Shown here piece after piece: positions 1 to 12,635 of a DNA stretch of 64,000 nucleotides. A program made the translations under genes and the position numbers. Origin of the DNA: Setophaga petechia (lineage: Eukaryota > Chordata > Aves > Passeriformes > Parulidae); contig JANCRA010000001.1 of NCBI GenBank assembly GCA_024362935.1, positions 60,354,930 to 60,418,929 of the forward strand. Reading direction: 5' to 3'. Under the pieces are notes generated by a model, which was not told where the DNA came from, did no database searches, and was given only the letters and a program-made list of their open reading frames with translations. How positions within the stretch are numbered: the first letter of the stretch is position 1; each line of letters starts with the position of its first letter.

Positions 1-3000
1 GAACCTTAAGGTCCTTTTAACCCAAAATTCATGTACCGTGTGTGCTTCTTTATGAGTCATTTCTAACTGGCGCCACAGGACATATTCACTCTCTTGTGTT
101 TTCCTTCCAAGAGCTTTGGGTCATTCACTCTGACATTCAGTGACTTAATTCCTCTGGCCCTGTTGCTCCCTGTGTACAGCTATTACCACTGTGCCATGGA
201 TACCTGCCAGCAAAACCAGTCAGCCACCCTTTCCTAGGCACTCCATAACAATAGCCTTGTCACTGCTGTTGCCATCATCATCATCATTATTATTATTATT
301 ATTATTTCCTCAAGGTAACAGTATCAGAAGTACGAAGTGTGGCTATGGATGTACTACAAGTAGGATCATCCAGGAAAAAGTCATCAGATTATTCATTCAG
401 GAGGGTACTGAGGCAAAGTAAGTGAGGCAGAACGATGACAAAACAGAGGGCAAAAATGGAAGAAGGGATAATATAAGCATATGAATGGGGCCTGGGCTTG
501 ATCACAGCAGGTGGAGTAGGACATTGAAACCAAGCTTGTGCTCCTCACCAAGGAGTCAAACCAGTTTCTGTGTCCAGGAGGCCCAGAGGGGAGGGAGGAA
601 GGCAGGCAGGATGCATTCCATCCCAAAATGGCAATGTCCAGACAGATGGATCACACTCCTGTGGTAGAGTCCATTCCCAGCCAGATGCTAAGTGCCCACT
701 GCTTCCCATGTGTCTCACCCTTCCTCCAGTACATCTAAAGCCTCTGGATTTCACATTGTCATTCCAAGCTGTGTTGTGAGGCCCAGCAAGGGGCCTAAAA
801 AGCAGTTTAGTTGGTTCAGTCTTGCCATAGACAAGGCCTCTGCTGTGTGCAGAGCAGAGTGCTCTGTTGTGGTCGTGTGTAGTGAGGTGTGGTGTATTCC
901 CACCCCCAGCACACTATCCAAACCTCAGTACCACAGGAAACTAATGAGAAGAGAAAGCTTGGGTTCTTGACCATCTCCTCCTCTTGACCTCTCCTCAAAC
1001 CATTCCCAGTTATTGAGGTAGTTTGGAGTGGCCCCTGAGCTGCAGGGCTCTGCTTAATGGTGCTTTTATTGATAGCTGTTGGCAGGCAGGCGTGATTTTC
1101 CTTGCTCCCATCTCACCAAAAGCCAGACAGCCCAGAAATATGAGTCTAAACGAATGAGCCATTAGTGCCAGCTGGCTATTTCCAATTGAGTTATATCTTT
1201 TCTGTATTATATTACATCGTTGCCTAGAGGTCTTTGCTTCTGCACTAAATTTCCCTAGCTTGCTTATTTTATTATCTGAGTATCACGACTGAATAGTGTA
1301 CAGCAGGTTTTGTGCATTTACTTCCAACATGTTGAAAAAGAAATTGCCATTTCTCTCAGGTCTTTGCAACAGAGACTCTGAATTACACTTATTAAAGGGT
1401 GGCATTTATGGCCTTGCCTGACAATTGAAAGGTACCAGAAAAGCTGTTGCAGATTCTGGACATGAAGTCACTGGAATATTGAATGGTCCTGGTTGGTTTC
1501 TGGCTGGTCTCCTAGACAGACAGTATTTCAGTGCTGAAGAGAAAGCCCTGGTCAGGGACAAAACTTACAAATAAATATGTTGTAGAAACAGCAAAATGCC
1601 TCATCCCGTAGGAAGTGGAAATACTTCTGTGGGAGGAGATGGGTAAAATGGCATATGGGAATTCAGACCTGCTTTGATAGTGACAGGACTTCTATATCCC
1701 TGACAGCTTCTAAGCTCTAGCCTATGTCTGCAACCATCTTCAGCATCATTTCGCTATCAGACTTGAATTATATTCAACAGAATTTTTTTCTCATTACAAA
1801 TCACGAAGTACAGCTCCATATTTATACCAGGGACTACATCAGAGTCCAAGTCCCTTAATGTACTAAGCTTGTGCCAAGTCTTCACACCACTCATGCTCAG
1901 TGCTTCTTTAACCTCCCCATTCCACTGATTACAGCAAGCATTTTATCTACTTGTTATGATTTCAGATGCTGCCTGAACAGTTATATCCATCATTAGGAGA
2001 ATTTTTCCCCTGCAGGTTGCTGTTTGCCTGTACACGACGTATTCCATGCACACCCTGAAGCATTGCCCAAGTCACAAAAAACTCCTGACCCCTAAATTGG
2101 GAATAGAGATGAAAAACAACCATGAAAAACAAGCAGGTGGTATTTTTAGGATATGTAAGTGAGAAAAATGGTCAGACTTTCACACCAAGAATGTACTTAC
2201 ACTAGAAATGCTTCTAGTGTCATTATATGTGTCTGAAAATGGCCTTCTTCTGCCAAATGGAAGCTGGGTTTACTTTATTTGCAATGCCTAAAAACTGTGT
2301 TATTCTGGAGCTTCCCTCTGCTTGTCTGGATGTAAATCCTTCACATGGTGAAGTGCAGCTCAAAGAAGATATGTGCAGCAGAAGAATATGACTAAGCCTA
2401 TGCCGTGTCTGTAACATCTCTATACTCTCACCTGCCACTAAATTCACATTTTATTTTTTGACTGCAAAGGAGAAAGAAGGAAAAAATTACAGTCTAAAGA
2501 GGAAATGGAAGACATATACACAATATTTCTCTCCCTCACATTCCCATTTCCTCTCTTGGTAAGTGCTGTTTCATTTCATTCCCTGAAACCAAGCTCTCAT
2601 GAGAAGTTGCAGCTCATGTGTAAAAAATATTCCAGAAACTTCTCAAATGTTATCCTGAGTTATGAATCAAAGGCATCTCATTCCTCACTCATCTGACCTA
2701 CGCTGACTCCTGAGGGGAGACAGACTGGCTGGCAGCAGTGAAGCAAAAGCAATGTTTCTCATAAATACAAATATGCATTTTTCTAGGTTGTGCTCAGATT
2801 CTCCATCATCATCATTACTGTCACTGCTGACAATAACAAGTGGGTGCTTCAATAAATTCTCACAGAAATGATGAATTACTCCTGTGGGGTTATTTCTGTG
2901 TGATGCTGGGACAACTGATCTGACTCTTGCCACAGTGTAACATAAAGTCTGCATTATTTTATGAAAATGAGCAGTTCTGGTCAAAGCCATTTGTGCATAG

Positions 3001-3579
3001 CCCAAATGACCTCACTGCAGATGTACAAGCTGTGCTGTGGACATCTCAAACTGTGAATCATCTAAAAGGGACTTAGACCCTAATAATACCTGCATTTAGC
3101 TTACTTCCCATTTGCATCTTGAAATTTGCTTTGAGGAGCAACAGGAATAAAGTAGGCCTTGATTATCTTCCACAGCTCCCACAGGAGCACTTGCTCCCTG
3201 AAATATGATGGAAAGCCTAAGCTGGAGAGATTTATTTCATGTTGTGTGTAGGTAAATTCTGCCTCCTGGAAAAAGAACATAAGTGGAGGGAACTGACTCC
3301 AAAAAGAATAAACCTGAACTCTGTTATCCAGCCTCCTGTTCTGAAAGGTAATAAACCCCCAGCACTGGCCTCTGCGAGCAGATGCTAATGAAGGGTGGTG
3401 GATAGAAGTTTTTCCAATCCTGAACTCCCCTTTTCCATCACAGTTCATTACAAGCTGAGGACAGCACTTACCTGACTGGTCACCTCTCTTGTATCAGCAC
3501 ACTGAGTGTTTTCAGCCCTCAGAACAGAGCAGGATCTCTTTGTAACCAGGGCCAAAGGACAGGATCTCACAGCAATGAC
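1..3579. other. Intergenic DNA downstream of CAMK2D
   Basis: Apart from the trinucleotide repeat near 272-306 I see no exon-like open frame with splice sites, no RNA gene and no recognisable domain. The neighbour in this direction in amniotes is usually ANK2, on the opposite strand; no ANK2 exon was recognised. Confidence 0.6.
272..306. repeat. (ATC/ATT)n trinucleotide microsatellite
   Basis: CATCATCATCATC passing into ATTATTATTATTATTATT, in intergenic DNA. Confidence 0.9.
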
Positions 3580-3755
3580 CTGGGAACAGGTTGTCCAGAG
3601 AAGGTGTGGCTGCCCCATCCCTGGAAGTGTTCAAGGCCAGGCTGGATGAGGCTCTGAGCAGCCTGGTCTAGTAGAAGGTGTCCCTACCCATAGTATGGGG
3701 TCGGAACTTTTAGGTCACTTGCAACCCGAAACCTTCTGAGATTCTATTATTATAA
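3580..3755 (+). mobile_element. CR1 LINE 3' end fragment
   Basis: It contains the typical bird CR1 tail: GGTTGTCCAGAGAAGGTGTG, CCCCATCCCTGGAAGTGTTC, AAGGCCAGGCTGGATG, a GTCTAGTAGAAGGTGTCCCT stretch and a TTCTGAGATTCTATTATTA end. Truncated at the 5' side, as usual for CR1. It lies downstream of CAMK2D in intergenic DNA. Confidence 0.9.
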
Positions 3756-6467
3756 GAACAAAACAGATTTTTTTCCTGGAGTAGCTCCCAGTAATTTTGG
3801 TACCATCTCCTAGCGCAGGTAGTGGAACTATCTTGGGCTGGCTATTAAACTTCTGTCACCCCTTTGTCAGCCCTTAGGTTCAAAAAAGTCACCCCTGCAA
3901 AAATAAATAACAGGACATTTTGTTGTGTCCCAGGCTGTGTGTGTATGCTCTGTAGCCCCACATTCAAACCAGTCACTGTAAAACTGAAACCTTGTAGTTA
4001 CATCTTCTCCATCATTCATCACCTTCTCAAATCTCCCTTTGTCTAACTGCCAGCTCAGAAAGATTCATCTAGTATCTAAACATCAGATCAGGTTCTTTCT
4101 CCTGTTCTAGGTCAGTATCAGTGTCAAAAATAAAACAGAAACCCCAGTAACTCGGGGTGGGTTTTTTCCTGGGAAGGATTTCTGGTGGTTTTTCTTTTTT
4201 TGTTCTTTGCCTTTTTTCTGGATGTACAAAGACAATATAGTGCTAATATTTTACAGCTGTCTTACCTTTGAGGTGCTGACAGATGCAGGAAGCTAGGTTT
4301 AGCTAATATAATTAACTAGTGTGACAATCAGCATTCCCAGGATATTCCTGCTCTGTGAGGACAGCGGTCTGTGGCTGCTGCCCTCAGCTGGAGTACTGCG
4401 CTCAGAACAGCGTGATGCGCCTTCTAGAGATTTGAGAAGTGCTGCAGAGTTCCAGCTGCCAGGACAGATGTGAACCTGGCTTTTCATAGGAAGCTCCCCT
4501 GGGGCTAATGCTGGGCTGCTACCAAGCTCAAGACTCCCTGAGCTCTCCTTGTATTCTGGCCATAAACCCTTCACAGGCAGCCTGCAATCACTGTCATTGA
4601 GGGAAGGAAACTCACCCTCGGACCTAGAAATCCCTGCCATCCAATAACTTTGTGGCCTTGGGCAAATGACACACTGCCAGGATCTTAGGCTGAAAGCAGG
4701 GAGGCAGTGACACCGAGAGGAGTAATTAGCTAAAGCTTTTAAAAGGCTCCCAGGCAAACACCAGGATACAGCAACGCTGCTCCCAGGAACACTGCCTATT
4801 GTTCCAGCTGCTGCTGCATCCTGGGAACGGGTCTCACATGAAAGGGTGACATACAAAAGAGAAATGGAAAAAAAAAAAAGGAAGATGGGGGAGTAGAATT
4901 TCAGACATAAAAGTAAATGATTCATTCCAAGGAGTGGCACACGTTGCTGTCAATGAGATAAATGGGGTTTCACGTGGGAGGAAGATGAGAAGGTTGGGAA
5001 GAGAAGGAAGGTAGGGCAGGAGCAGTGTGAAAGGCAAGAGGCAAACATCCAGACAGAGGGGCATGGAGCAGCACAGGGGCATTTTGGCAGAGCAGTGAAA
5101 GGATCTTACAGAGAAGAAGCCTACACCAGCTGTCTCCTCTTGCCATCAAAATGTTTGGATCTTTGTGCCAGCTACTCCTCCTCAGAGAGGAGTAGTGTGA
5201 GCTGCTGAGACCTCTTAATGAAAACTGGAGTCCTTATCCTCTGGCTCTTCCACTCTCCCAAATATCCCCCTTACATCCTCTTGGCAGGCAGTGTAAGACT
5301 CGTGGGATGCAAAGTAGCTCTGCCTTGTCATGTGTGAAAAGCTGGGCTTAACTGGGAAGCTGTTTAGAGAAAGGTGTGAACGTGGTGAGACACAAATACT
5401 GAGATCCCCATTCAACTACAGAGCAGAGAATGAACACCCAGTGCACCTCAGGGTCCCAGCATTGGAAATCCACTGCAAAGCAGGGATCAGCAAAACCCCA
5501 GGACCTTTTAGGCCTCAGTTTTTCTAACTGTTCACATATTGAAATCTTCAAACACATCCCTTTGTTTAAGAAAAGAGATTTGGAGTGTTTTTTGCTCTCA
5601 GCTTTCTGTGAATTAGTGCTTGGCATTTTTAAACCTTTGGGGCACCTTTGCTTGATGTATGCACAGGGAAAGGGATCCTTCCTGCTGTTGTCAGGCAGAT
5701 TTTGACCATTTCTTAAAACTGCATCCAAACAAAAAATAGATCCTTCCCTACTTATTTTTCAGTGAAAAAATGGACAAGAACTGTCTCAGATATTCACTCA
5801 GTAGTTATGGCACTGACCTTGCACAAGGAACAAATGCTCAGATTCCTGGCCTGAATGCAAAAGACCAAAAACTCCTACTCACATGTCCCAGATCCCTGTC
5901 AGCGGATCCAAATCCAGGCCCTGAAATCAGCCTATTGCTGCTGTGCTTATCTGGCTCCATCACAGAGAATGTAACTATTTACAGTGCTTAGATCCCCACA
6001 GGAGACTGAAATGGTGCCTCCAAAATCAGACCCCACAATGAAGTGCCAACACCCTCTCAGATGCTGGCAAGTAGTTCATATTCCCAGGTTCTTCAAAATA
6101 CTTACACAGAGAGTGTTTAAGTCTTTAAGAGAAGGTAATTTTGTTCCTTGTCAAAGAACCCTGGAAACCACTGGTTCTCCAGGGTTTAGAGAGATGATGT
6201 GAACATTACCTGCACAAAGAATAGCAATGAAGGGCTGGAAATGGGAATTGCCACACCAGTCACAAGTGCACAAATTTACACCATATCCTCCAGGCAGCCC
6301 AAGGCCACCCAGAGGATCAGAAACAAAGTCTGCAAACAAAAGGCTGGCCATGCTACCAATCTCTCTTACTGTGTGTAAAGGTGCCCTACTGTATCCAAAA
6401 TCCTTTTTAGAATAACTTTTCAGTATGATTAGATTTATCTTTGATTAGGTGTGTCTTTGAAAGGTCA
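3756..6467. other. Intergenic DNA, nothing recognised
   Basis: It holds a 213-codon open frame on the minus strand (4299-4940) without any domain or splice context, judged spurious. A T-rich stretch lies at 4141-4220. Confidence 0.55.
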
Positions 6468-6868
6468 TGGAGAAGAGGAGGAATGGAGGAAAGCCAATGT
6501 TATCCCAGTCTTCCAAAAGGACAGGACAGGCCAGCAGGCTGTTCTGCCATTCAGCCAGACCTGGACAGGCTGGAGAGGAACTCAGAGAAGCCCAACTAAA
6601 GCAAGTGTGGGGTCTGACAGCTCAGGAAGAACAACCCCATGCACCCATGCAAGTGAGGGCCTGACCTGCTGGGAAGGGGCTCTGTGAAGGTAAGAGCACC
6701 GGCAGGAGCTGTCCTGAGAGTCTGTGGAGTCCCCTCTGGAGATGTTCAACTCTGCCTGGACATCACCCTGTGAAACCTGCTCAGGGTGAACCTGCTTTTA
6801 ACAGGGGGCTGGACTAGAGGACCCCCAGAAGTCCCTTCCAACCCCAAACATTCTGTTACTTTGTGATT
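6468..6868 (+). mobile_element. Degraded, internally deleted CR1 LINE
   Basis: A stretch near 6478-6525 translates to EEWRKANVIPVFQK, a recognisable CR1 reverse-transcriptase N-terminal motif. At 6800-6868 the CR1 tail appears (GGGCTGGACTAGAGGACCCC, CCCTTCCAACCCC, ATTCTGTTACTTTGTGATT). The parts between are scrambled or deleted. Non-functional relic. Confidence 0.7.
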
Positions 6869-9800
6869 TATGGACTGTGGGGGTTTCACATGGAGGCTGC
6901 TACAAGAGAAGAACACAAAGCTGTCAATCACTCACCTACAACATATATTATCTGTCACTAATCTCCTTTCCAACCAATTTCCAAATTACTGTAATAAAGC
7001 ATCTTTCTCATCTACTAAATTATATTACTTAAAACTACCTACTTTCAATCAAAACCCATATGACAGTGCAAATGTCCATAAGGGTAAATTCCATAAGCCT
7101 TCCTTATGTTGGTGGAGGATTGATTTGAACCACTGGAAAAAGAAATGTGCACCTTTACAACTTCTGATTGTCTCTATCTTGGTTTGTGATCCAGTGGCTT
7201 GACGATTTAGAATTTTGATAACATAGTGGGATATAAACAAGACTTTTCAAACATACTTACTCATTGTGTTTGTGATTTTTTCTTTATAAATACTTGCTTG
7301 GAATTGAGGTATCCACTTGAGAAACTTCATTCATCCATGAAGATTTCCATAACTCTATTTGCTACAATGAACAAAGCAGGCAAATTTTGGCATGACCCCA
7401 CTTTTGTGCTTTACTCTCTAAAAAGTTTTGTTCAGAAAAAAGCCCCAGAAATCACCACTTTTATTTAGGGAGTAGATGTTTAGGTGCCCATTTTGTCTAA
7501 GGAATTTAGCCAGGTACCTTAAACTGAGCTCTTGCTTCTGACTCAGTACTTACCTCTCCTTGGTGTGCAGGACACAATGACAGCTCTGAATGATGTTTAG
7601 TTCATTTCATGTCTTGCTCTAACATGACAGAGGTGGGAGCACTCTCTTCTACATCCCTGCTAAGGGTTTGACTTGTGTTTAGGTACCAACGTTCAGCAAT
7701 TCCTTTATCCAATGAGCTGTATGGCTCCCCAAGGCAGATTCTTATCCCTGCTCTCAAGCTGGCTGCTGCTAGCAGGATCCCTTGGTGTAACTCAAGGTCC
7801 TGTGAGTGTCACCACCCTGGGCAGCTGTCCTCTCTGAGAGCCAGCCCTGGATGCCTCAGCAGGGTGGGAAAAGGAGTGGCAAGAGAGCTGAGCAGTCTCT
7901 GCTTCCCCAGGGCCATGCTGTTTGCCATGGGCTCTCTCCCAAAGCAGTGGCTCTGAATTAATGAATTAATACTCCCTTCTCCCCTGTACCAGCCTGCTGG
8001 CTCCTGGGAATTACCTGACAGTGAGCAGGGGACTCGGTGACAGACAGACACTGCTGCCAGTCCTGCCCTGACATGAAACAGCACCTTTCCATTATGGGCT
8101 GACTCCAGAGGATAGCAGAAGTAAGAGCAAGGCCTTGGCTGCAGTAAGGTGTGTCAGATTCCTGATAAATGCTGTGCTGCAATTTAACACAACTTTTCAG
8201 AGGGTGGCTACTCACACTCAGCCCTTGCTATTTTAAGGAAGCAGCCCTGTCTCAACTACTTGCCACATTTAGCCATTTAATTTTGTTAACTAATCAGAGG
8301 TCACTGTGATGAAAAAGGTTATATGGGCCTAGATCCCAATTAGTTCCTAAGATGGTCCAGCCCAACAGCTGGGTTCTGGTAGCGCTTTGAAGAAAGAATG
8401 TGACAATTCTGTAACACAGAAACAGTGCTCTTCTATCTCTTTGCCTTGGAAATCCTGTTTTCTATCAGCTTGTCTTTTTTTTGCAGTGATTTTCTTTGCC
8501 CCACCCTCTGATTAAATGTTCTCCTCTTCCCCAAACTTACTGTTTGCAGTGCCTTTGGCCTGGGCTGGGTCTGGACAAGCACATGCTAGAGCAGGAGGCC
8601 CTGGCACTGCTGTTCTGCAGCATGTGAGCACACAGAATTCCTGCGTCCTTCCACATGCACGCTGCCTTGGAAGCAGATCCTACAACCTGTCCTGCTCAGC
8701 CACAGGGATCTCTGCTAGAGAGGGAGGGGAAGAGAGAGAAGCCTTCCATTCCTGTGAGGCCTGGATGGGCTGCAGAATTACTAAGTGTCCTCTTTTGTGA
8801 GGAGCCAAACCTCCCTGTACTCTGTTCAGGGGTGTCAGCCCAGGGCTCTCCCTGCAAGAACAACAGCTTTAGCAGATGCACCTCACAGCACTGAACTCCA
8901 GTCCACACACTCCTCTCTTTTACCAAGGAACTGCTGAAGAAGCTGAAACTCCTGAAGCAATTTGGATCAATTCCTCAATGACTACAGTTAATTTTTAACT
9001 AATGGTGTTTTTTTTATGATGGGTTATGTATAAAGTATGACTGCACAAATTTAAGAAGAAAGGAAAGCCTTGAGAAGCATGAAGCAATTCTGTTTTCTGA
9101 GAGAATAGCCCAAGGAGATGATAAATTACCATGGACTAATAACTCACTGAAGAAACAGTGCAGTTAATCTAGACACAATGAACTCTGGATTTAATATACA
9201 GCCCTAAGAGATGGTACTTTTCTTCAATGTGTCCTGGGAGGCCATTTTTAGAAAACAGAATCAATCTGATTACCTCAGGTGTATGTATAGGGTATATTCA
9301 AACCCAGGAAATGGTAATTTTCAGGCCCTGAAATATTATGTTCCTTACTTACATTAAAAACTGAATAAATGGAAGCACTGGGTTCCCTTTTGCTCAGAAC
9401 AAACAGCCTCTTCTCGTACACGCCTAAATAGAAACAATTTAACAAAGCCACCAGGAGGCAGCAGATTAAAATATTTGTGCTATAAAAGAACAACCATTAA
9501 AAACCCCAAACCAGCCCCCAAACCCTGGTGCTCTCCCAAATACTCAACTTGATATGGAAGAAATGTGTTCTTTCAGCCTCCTGCTGAACATTTGGTTTTA
9601 TCCACTGATCTCTCTTCCCTGCATACCTGAAATCAGTAGCAATTCCACTGCTGTCAAACAGCTTTATGCAGGAGCATGGTTAAAATGGATATCAAACTGA
9701 TTTCTGGAATAGCATTCACTGGAAAAAAATGAGCAAAAAAAAGTAAGTAAAAGCGATATGACAAATATGAGACTCCCATTAGTCTAAACTGCTTTTGCTC

Positions 9801-10611
9801 CTTCCGAGGTTTAGTGAAAAATTCCAATCCCCTGAGCGCTCTCCTGACTACCTTTTTTTGTTTACAAAATGCCACCCAAGAAGAAGCAGCAGCACTGAAA
9901 TTGTGACCAACCCAGGACAGGCTCTGGCTACCTGCCACGCCACCGGCGCTGCTCCAGCTACGCTGCCTTGGCCCCGCTCCAGCTCTGCACTCCCTGACCC
10001 AGGAAAGCTGCAAGTTGTTTCCTCTCCTTCGTTGTTCTTTTTCCTGCTGGTATAAAAGACTGTCCTCAGTTGTGGCTCAGCATGGTTTAAGACAGCCTGA
10101 AATCACTACAGACATATATGTAAGCTTTTAAACTGGTACGGTATTTTAAATCCTAATTATTTATAGACATAAGTGTACGTTATATTTCTATATGTATGTT
10201 TTTATATTCCTACATATATTTTATGGCATTATATAGCATACAATAACTTATCTTATAGAGTCTTGTGTTACAGGTTGAGCATATATATGAAATACAGTAA
10301 GGCAGCAACAGAAGTTTGCAGTGCCTTTGGCCTGCAACTACCTAAAGTATTTCTAAATATGGTCCTAAGAGCACAAGGTATGAGCACAGTCCACCAACAA
10401 AGCAGAGCACGAGCAGTGGGCCATCAGCCCCAGGAAAGGCACTTAGGAACCAACCAAAGGAAAAACCACAACAGCAAACGCTTGTATTTTCAAACCAAAA
10501 CTTCAGCTCCTAACAAAGTGCATCTGTGCCTCTGGCATCTTAATTCAAACAGACACTACATATTTTCCACTGCAAAGATCACAATTAATTGGGAAATTAA
10601 AAGACAAGCAC
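6869..10611. other. Intergenic DNA between CR1 relic and CAMK2D 3' end
   Basis: No gene supported. The sequence is mixed AT-rich with a moderately GC-rich stretch near 9900-10000. Confidence 0.55.
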
Positions 10612-10632
10612 GATGTCAGCAGAAATCACAAA

Positions 10633-10638
10633 TTTATT
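10633..10638 (-). terminator. Distal poly(A) signal AATAAA of CAMK2D
   Basis: TTTATT on the plus strand is AATAAA in the sense of the gene. A GT/T-rich stretch (TTGTGATTTCTGC, then GTGCTTGTCTTTT) follows in the transcript direction, as expected of a downstream element, so cleavage is likely about 10-30 nt to the left. Confidence 0.55.
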
Positions 10639-10906
10639 AATTCTTAAATATATCAATCATTTACCATTATGGCAAGAAATATGTACACTGTGTCCCATGG
10701 TAAACTGCAGTGTTCCAAAATGACAGAAGTGTATAATTCAGTTGTGGTGGAGAGAACAAATCACAAGTTCCTCACGTCTTGGTGTGGAAGACAAACTCGG
10801 TCTACAGTAATACATCAACACCACATGCTATGTTAGAAGTATAAAAAAAACACCCTACACCTAATTTGTTAATTTTAAATACAATTATGCCACTTATAGC
10901 TGCTTC

Positions 10907-10956
10907 ACAAAAAAAAAAAAAAGAAGAAAAAAGAAAAAAAAGAAAAAAAGAAATTA
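10907..10956. repeat. A-rich/GA-rich simple repeat inside the 3' UTR
   Basis: A long A run followed by AAGAAAAA-type units on the plus strand (T/C-rich in the transcript), which is a pyrimidine-rich tract of the kind bound by PTB-like proteins. Confidence 0.85.
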
Positions 10957-11023
10957 TTGAGAAAAAAATGAGGCCATTACTTTTTTAACAGATCCCATTG
11001 GCAGGTTAATATGGCTCAACACA

Positions 11024-11029
11024 TTTATT
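11024..11029 (-). terminator. Possible proximal poly(A) signal AATAAA
   Basis: A second AATAAA in gene sense lies about 390 nt before the distal one. It could give a shorter 3' UTR. There is no clear GT-rich element after it. Confidence 0.3.
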
Positions 11030-12030
11030 GTAGATGCTTACTTTAAATATATATTGTTTAAAATCATGTAATAATTATCAGAGAAGCTTAAGTCCATCTA
11101 CCATACATCCACTAGTAACAACAGCAACATGTTTAAGAACTGCTTCTGATTAGTAATCAACACAGAAAGGTGAAATGATACAAATTAGGAAGCTTTCCCA
11201 TTTTAAAAAGTTCTGGCTGCCGAGTTGTAAATTTTGGATGGCTAAAAAGGACACTGACTCAGACACCATGCACTGTACAGCGCTGCGGGGAGCAGGAGTC
11301 TGCTGCTGACAGAACCACGGGGAGAACAGGAGCAGCCCAGCCTGGCCTTTCCTGCAACAGTGGACGGGAAGAAACTGAAATTCCTGCGAGGGTGTGTTTT
11401 TACAGCAACGTGAGGGAAGGAGAACCAGTCCCTGTTACAAAGTTTGCATTCTGTGCTGCCAGCACGGCGTTCCACCCTCGGCCTGGAGCCGGGGCAAGCC
11501 CGTCGGGATCGCCGGTCTCAACACCGAGTGCTGCCAGGGGAGCTTGAGAAACCACGAGTGGATTGAGGGCAAGAGGGGGAGACACAAACCTGTGGTAAAG
11601 TGTGAGGGTTCCACGGAAAACCGGTGTCTCCGTAATTCATTTCCAGAGAAGCAACAGCAGCAGTATAATGTAAGTAAACTCTCCATACTTAGCTTTAAGG
11701 CCTAATATTTCTTGAGTATATTATCCACACAACTGGTCTATACATTAACCCACATATTATATTTTTTAAAGCCTCCTTAAAAAATTTACAGTACCTCCTA
11801 AAAGCGATAAAAAATCTTTCTCTTTCCTTCCATTTTAATCCTCAAAAACTGTCTCTCAATTATCACTTAGTTCCTTACAATTTTTAATTTTACTTAATCA
11901 TCCAACAGAACCGTTCGGTTAAGCAAAATAAGAAAGCGAAAAGGACTCAAAAGAAAAACGGAAGCTGCTGACTCACCAGAACACTGACAGTTAATTCTGG
12001 AGTGGCCAGGCCAGCAAATGAAGAGATATT

Positions 12031-12037
12031 TCCAGTT
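12031..12037 (-). promoter_or_regulatory. miR-145 seed-match site in the 3' UTR
   Basis: The transcript reads AACTGGAA, a full match to the miR-145-5p seed with A opposite position 1 (8-mer class). CAMK2D is a reported miR-145 target in heart. A single site of this length is expected by chance fairly often, so conservation would decide. Confidence 0.3.
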
Positions 12038-12631
12038 TACACAGACTAATAAACTAAAAAGTCTGCAGCTGGTCCAAAGCCAAGATATTAACACTTCCCC
12101 ATTTATCAGTGATTTTGTCCATCTAGGATAAAAATCTGTTTTACAGTAATGGAGCTGCCAGCGGAAATCCTAACCATTCCTGCCAGAACCAAAGCAAAAT
12201 CCTGGGACGCAGGAGAAAAGGAGGAGTCAAAAACCAGTTCTTAAAAAAAGAAGGTAAAATATACTTTTTCTTTTTTTTTTCCTTTTTTTTAATAAACATG
12301 TTAGATTTTAAAGTTGTCTGTCAAAATTTATGTCTTGGCATAAATGGAGCAAGTGACAAATGTATTGTGTGTCTACTGCTGTCCATCCAATATCTCTTTT
12401 TTGTCTTTTACGCCTTGTTATTCTCTATTTGCATGGAACATCACCTTCATTGAAATGTTAACAGTGTACAGATGGAATATACAGCAACGTGGTGCATCAC
12501 AAATGTGTTACATGAAGAACCTTCACAACTTCATGCACTCAGAAACATGCATGAAGAGAACGGGATGGCCAAGATGGTAATCAACCAGGTGCGTTGGGTA
12601 CAGAAATGCAAGAGCGGCACCGCTGATATTT

Positions 12632-12635
12632 TTAG
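12632..12635 (-). CDS. CAMK2D: CAMK2D terminal exon, coding part (Asn then stop)
   Basis: The acceptor is excellent: a TTTTTTTTCTCCTTCCTCCTAG tract (split here as TTTTTTTT, CTCCTTCC and TCCTAG), followed by CTAAAAATATC. Joined to the AA left by exon 20, the C completes AAC (Asn) and TAA follows at once, so the protein ends VPIN. I believe short-tail mammalian delta isoforms end this way, which supports the call. I did not find the alternative exon for the longer tail beginning PPCIPNGKE between exon 20 and this exon. Confidence 0.72.

Larger units (their letters stand above)
10612..12631 (-). other. CAMK2D: CAMK2D 3' UTR (about 2.0 kb)
   Basis: From the stop codon to an AATAAA there is no further splice signal I trust and no open frame. 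The segment is AT-rich with long A or T runs (12268-12292 and 10907-10955 on the plus strand). The minus-strand sequence just inside the exon (TATCAGCGGTGCC and onward) has the look of a conserved UTR, but conservation is not verified here. The left end is estimated from the poly(A) signal. Confidence 0.6.

Noticed and set aside
3101..3448. Minus-strand frame ending ...FQDANGK, considered as the missing long-tail exon of CAMK2D
   Set aside because: Only NGK is shared with the expected tail; position beyond the poly(A) signal and lack of the remaining residues argue against it.
4299..4940. 213-codon open frame on the minus strand, longest in the window
   Set aside because: No start context, splice sites, domain or neighbour support; its N-terminal Phe-rich part is just a poly-A run read backwards; composition is ordinary intergenic.
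6451..6687. Open frame with EEWRKANVIPVFQK
   Set aside because: As a gene it is rejected: it is a CR1 reverse-transcriptase relic, truncated and frame-broken, annotated as a mobile element.
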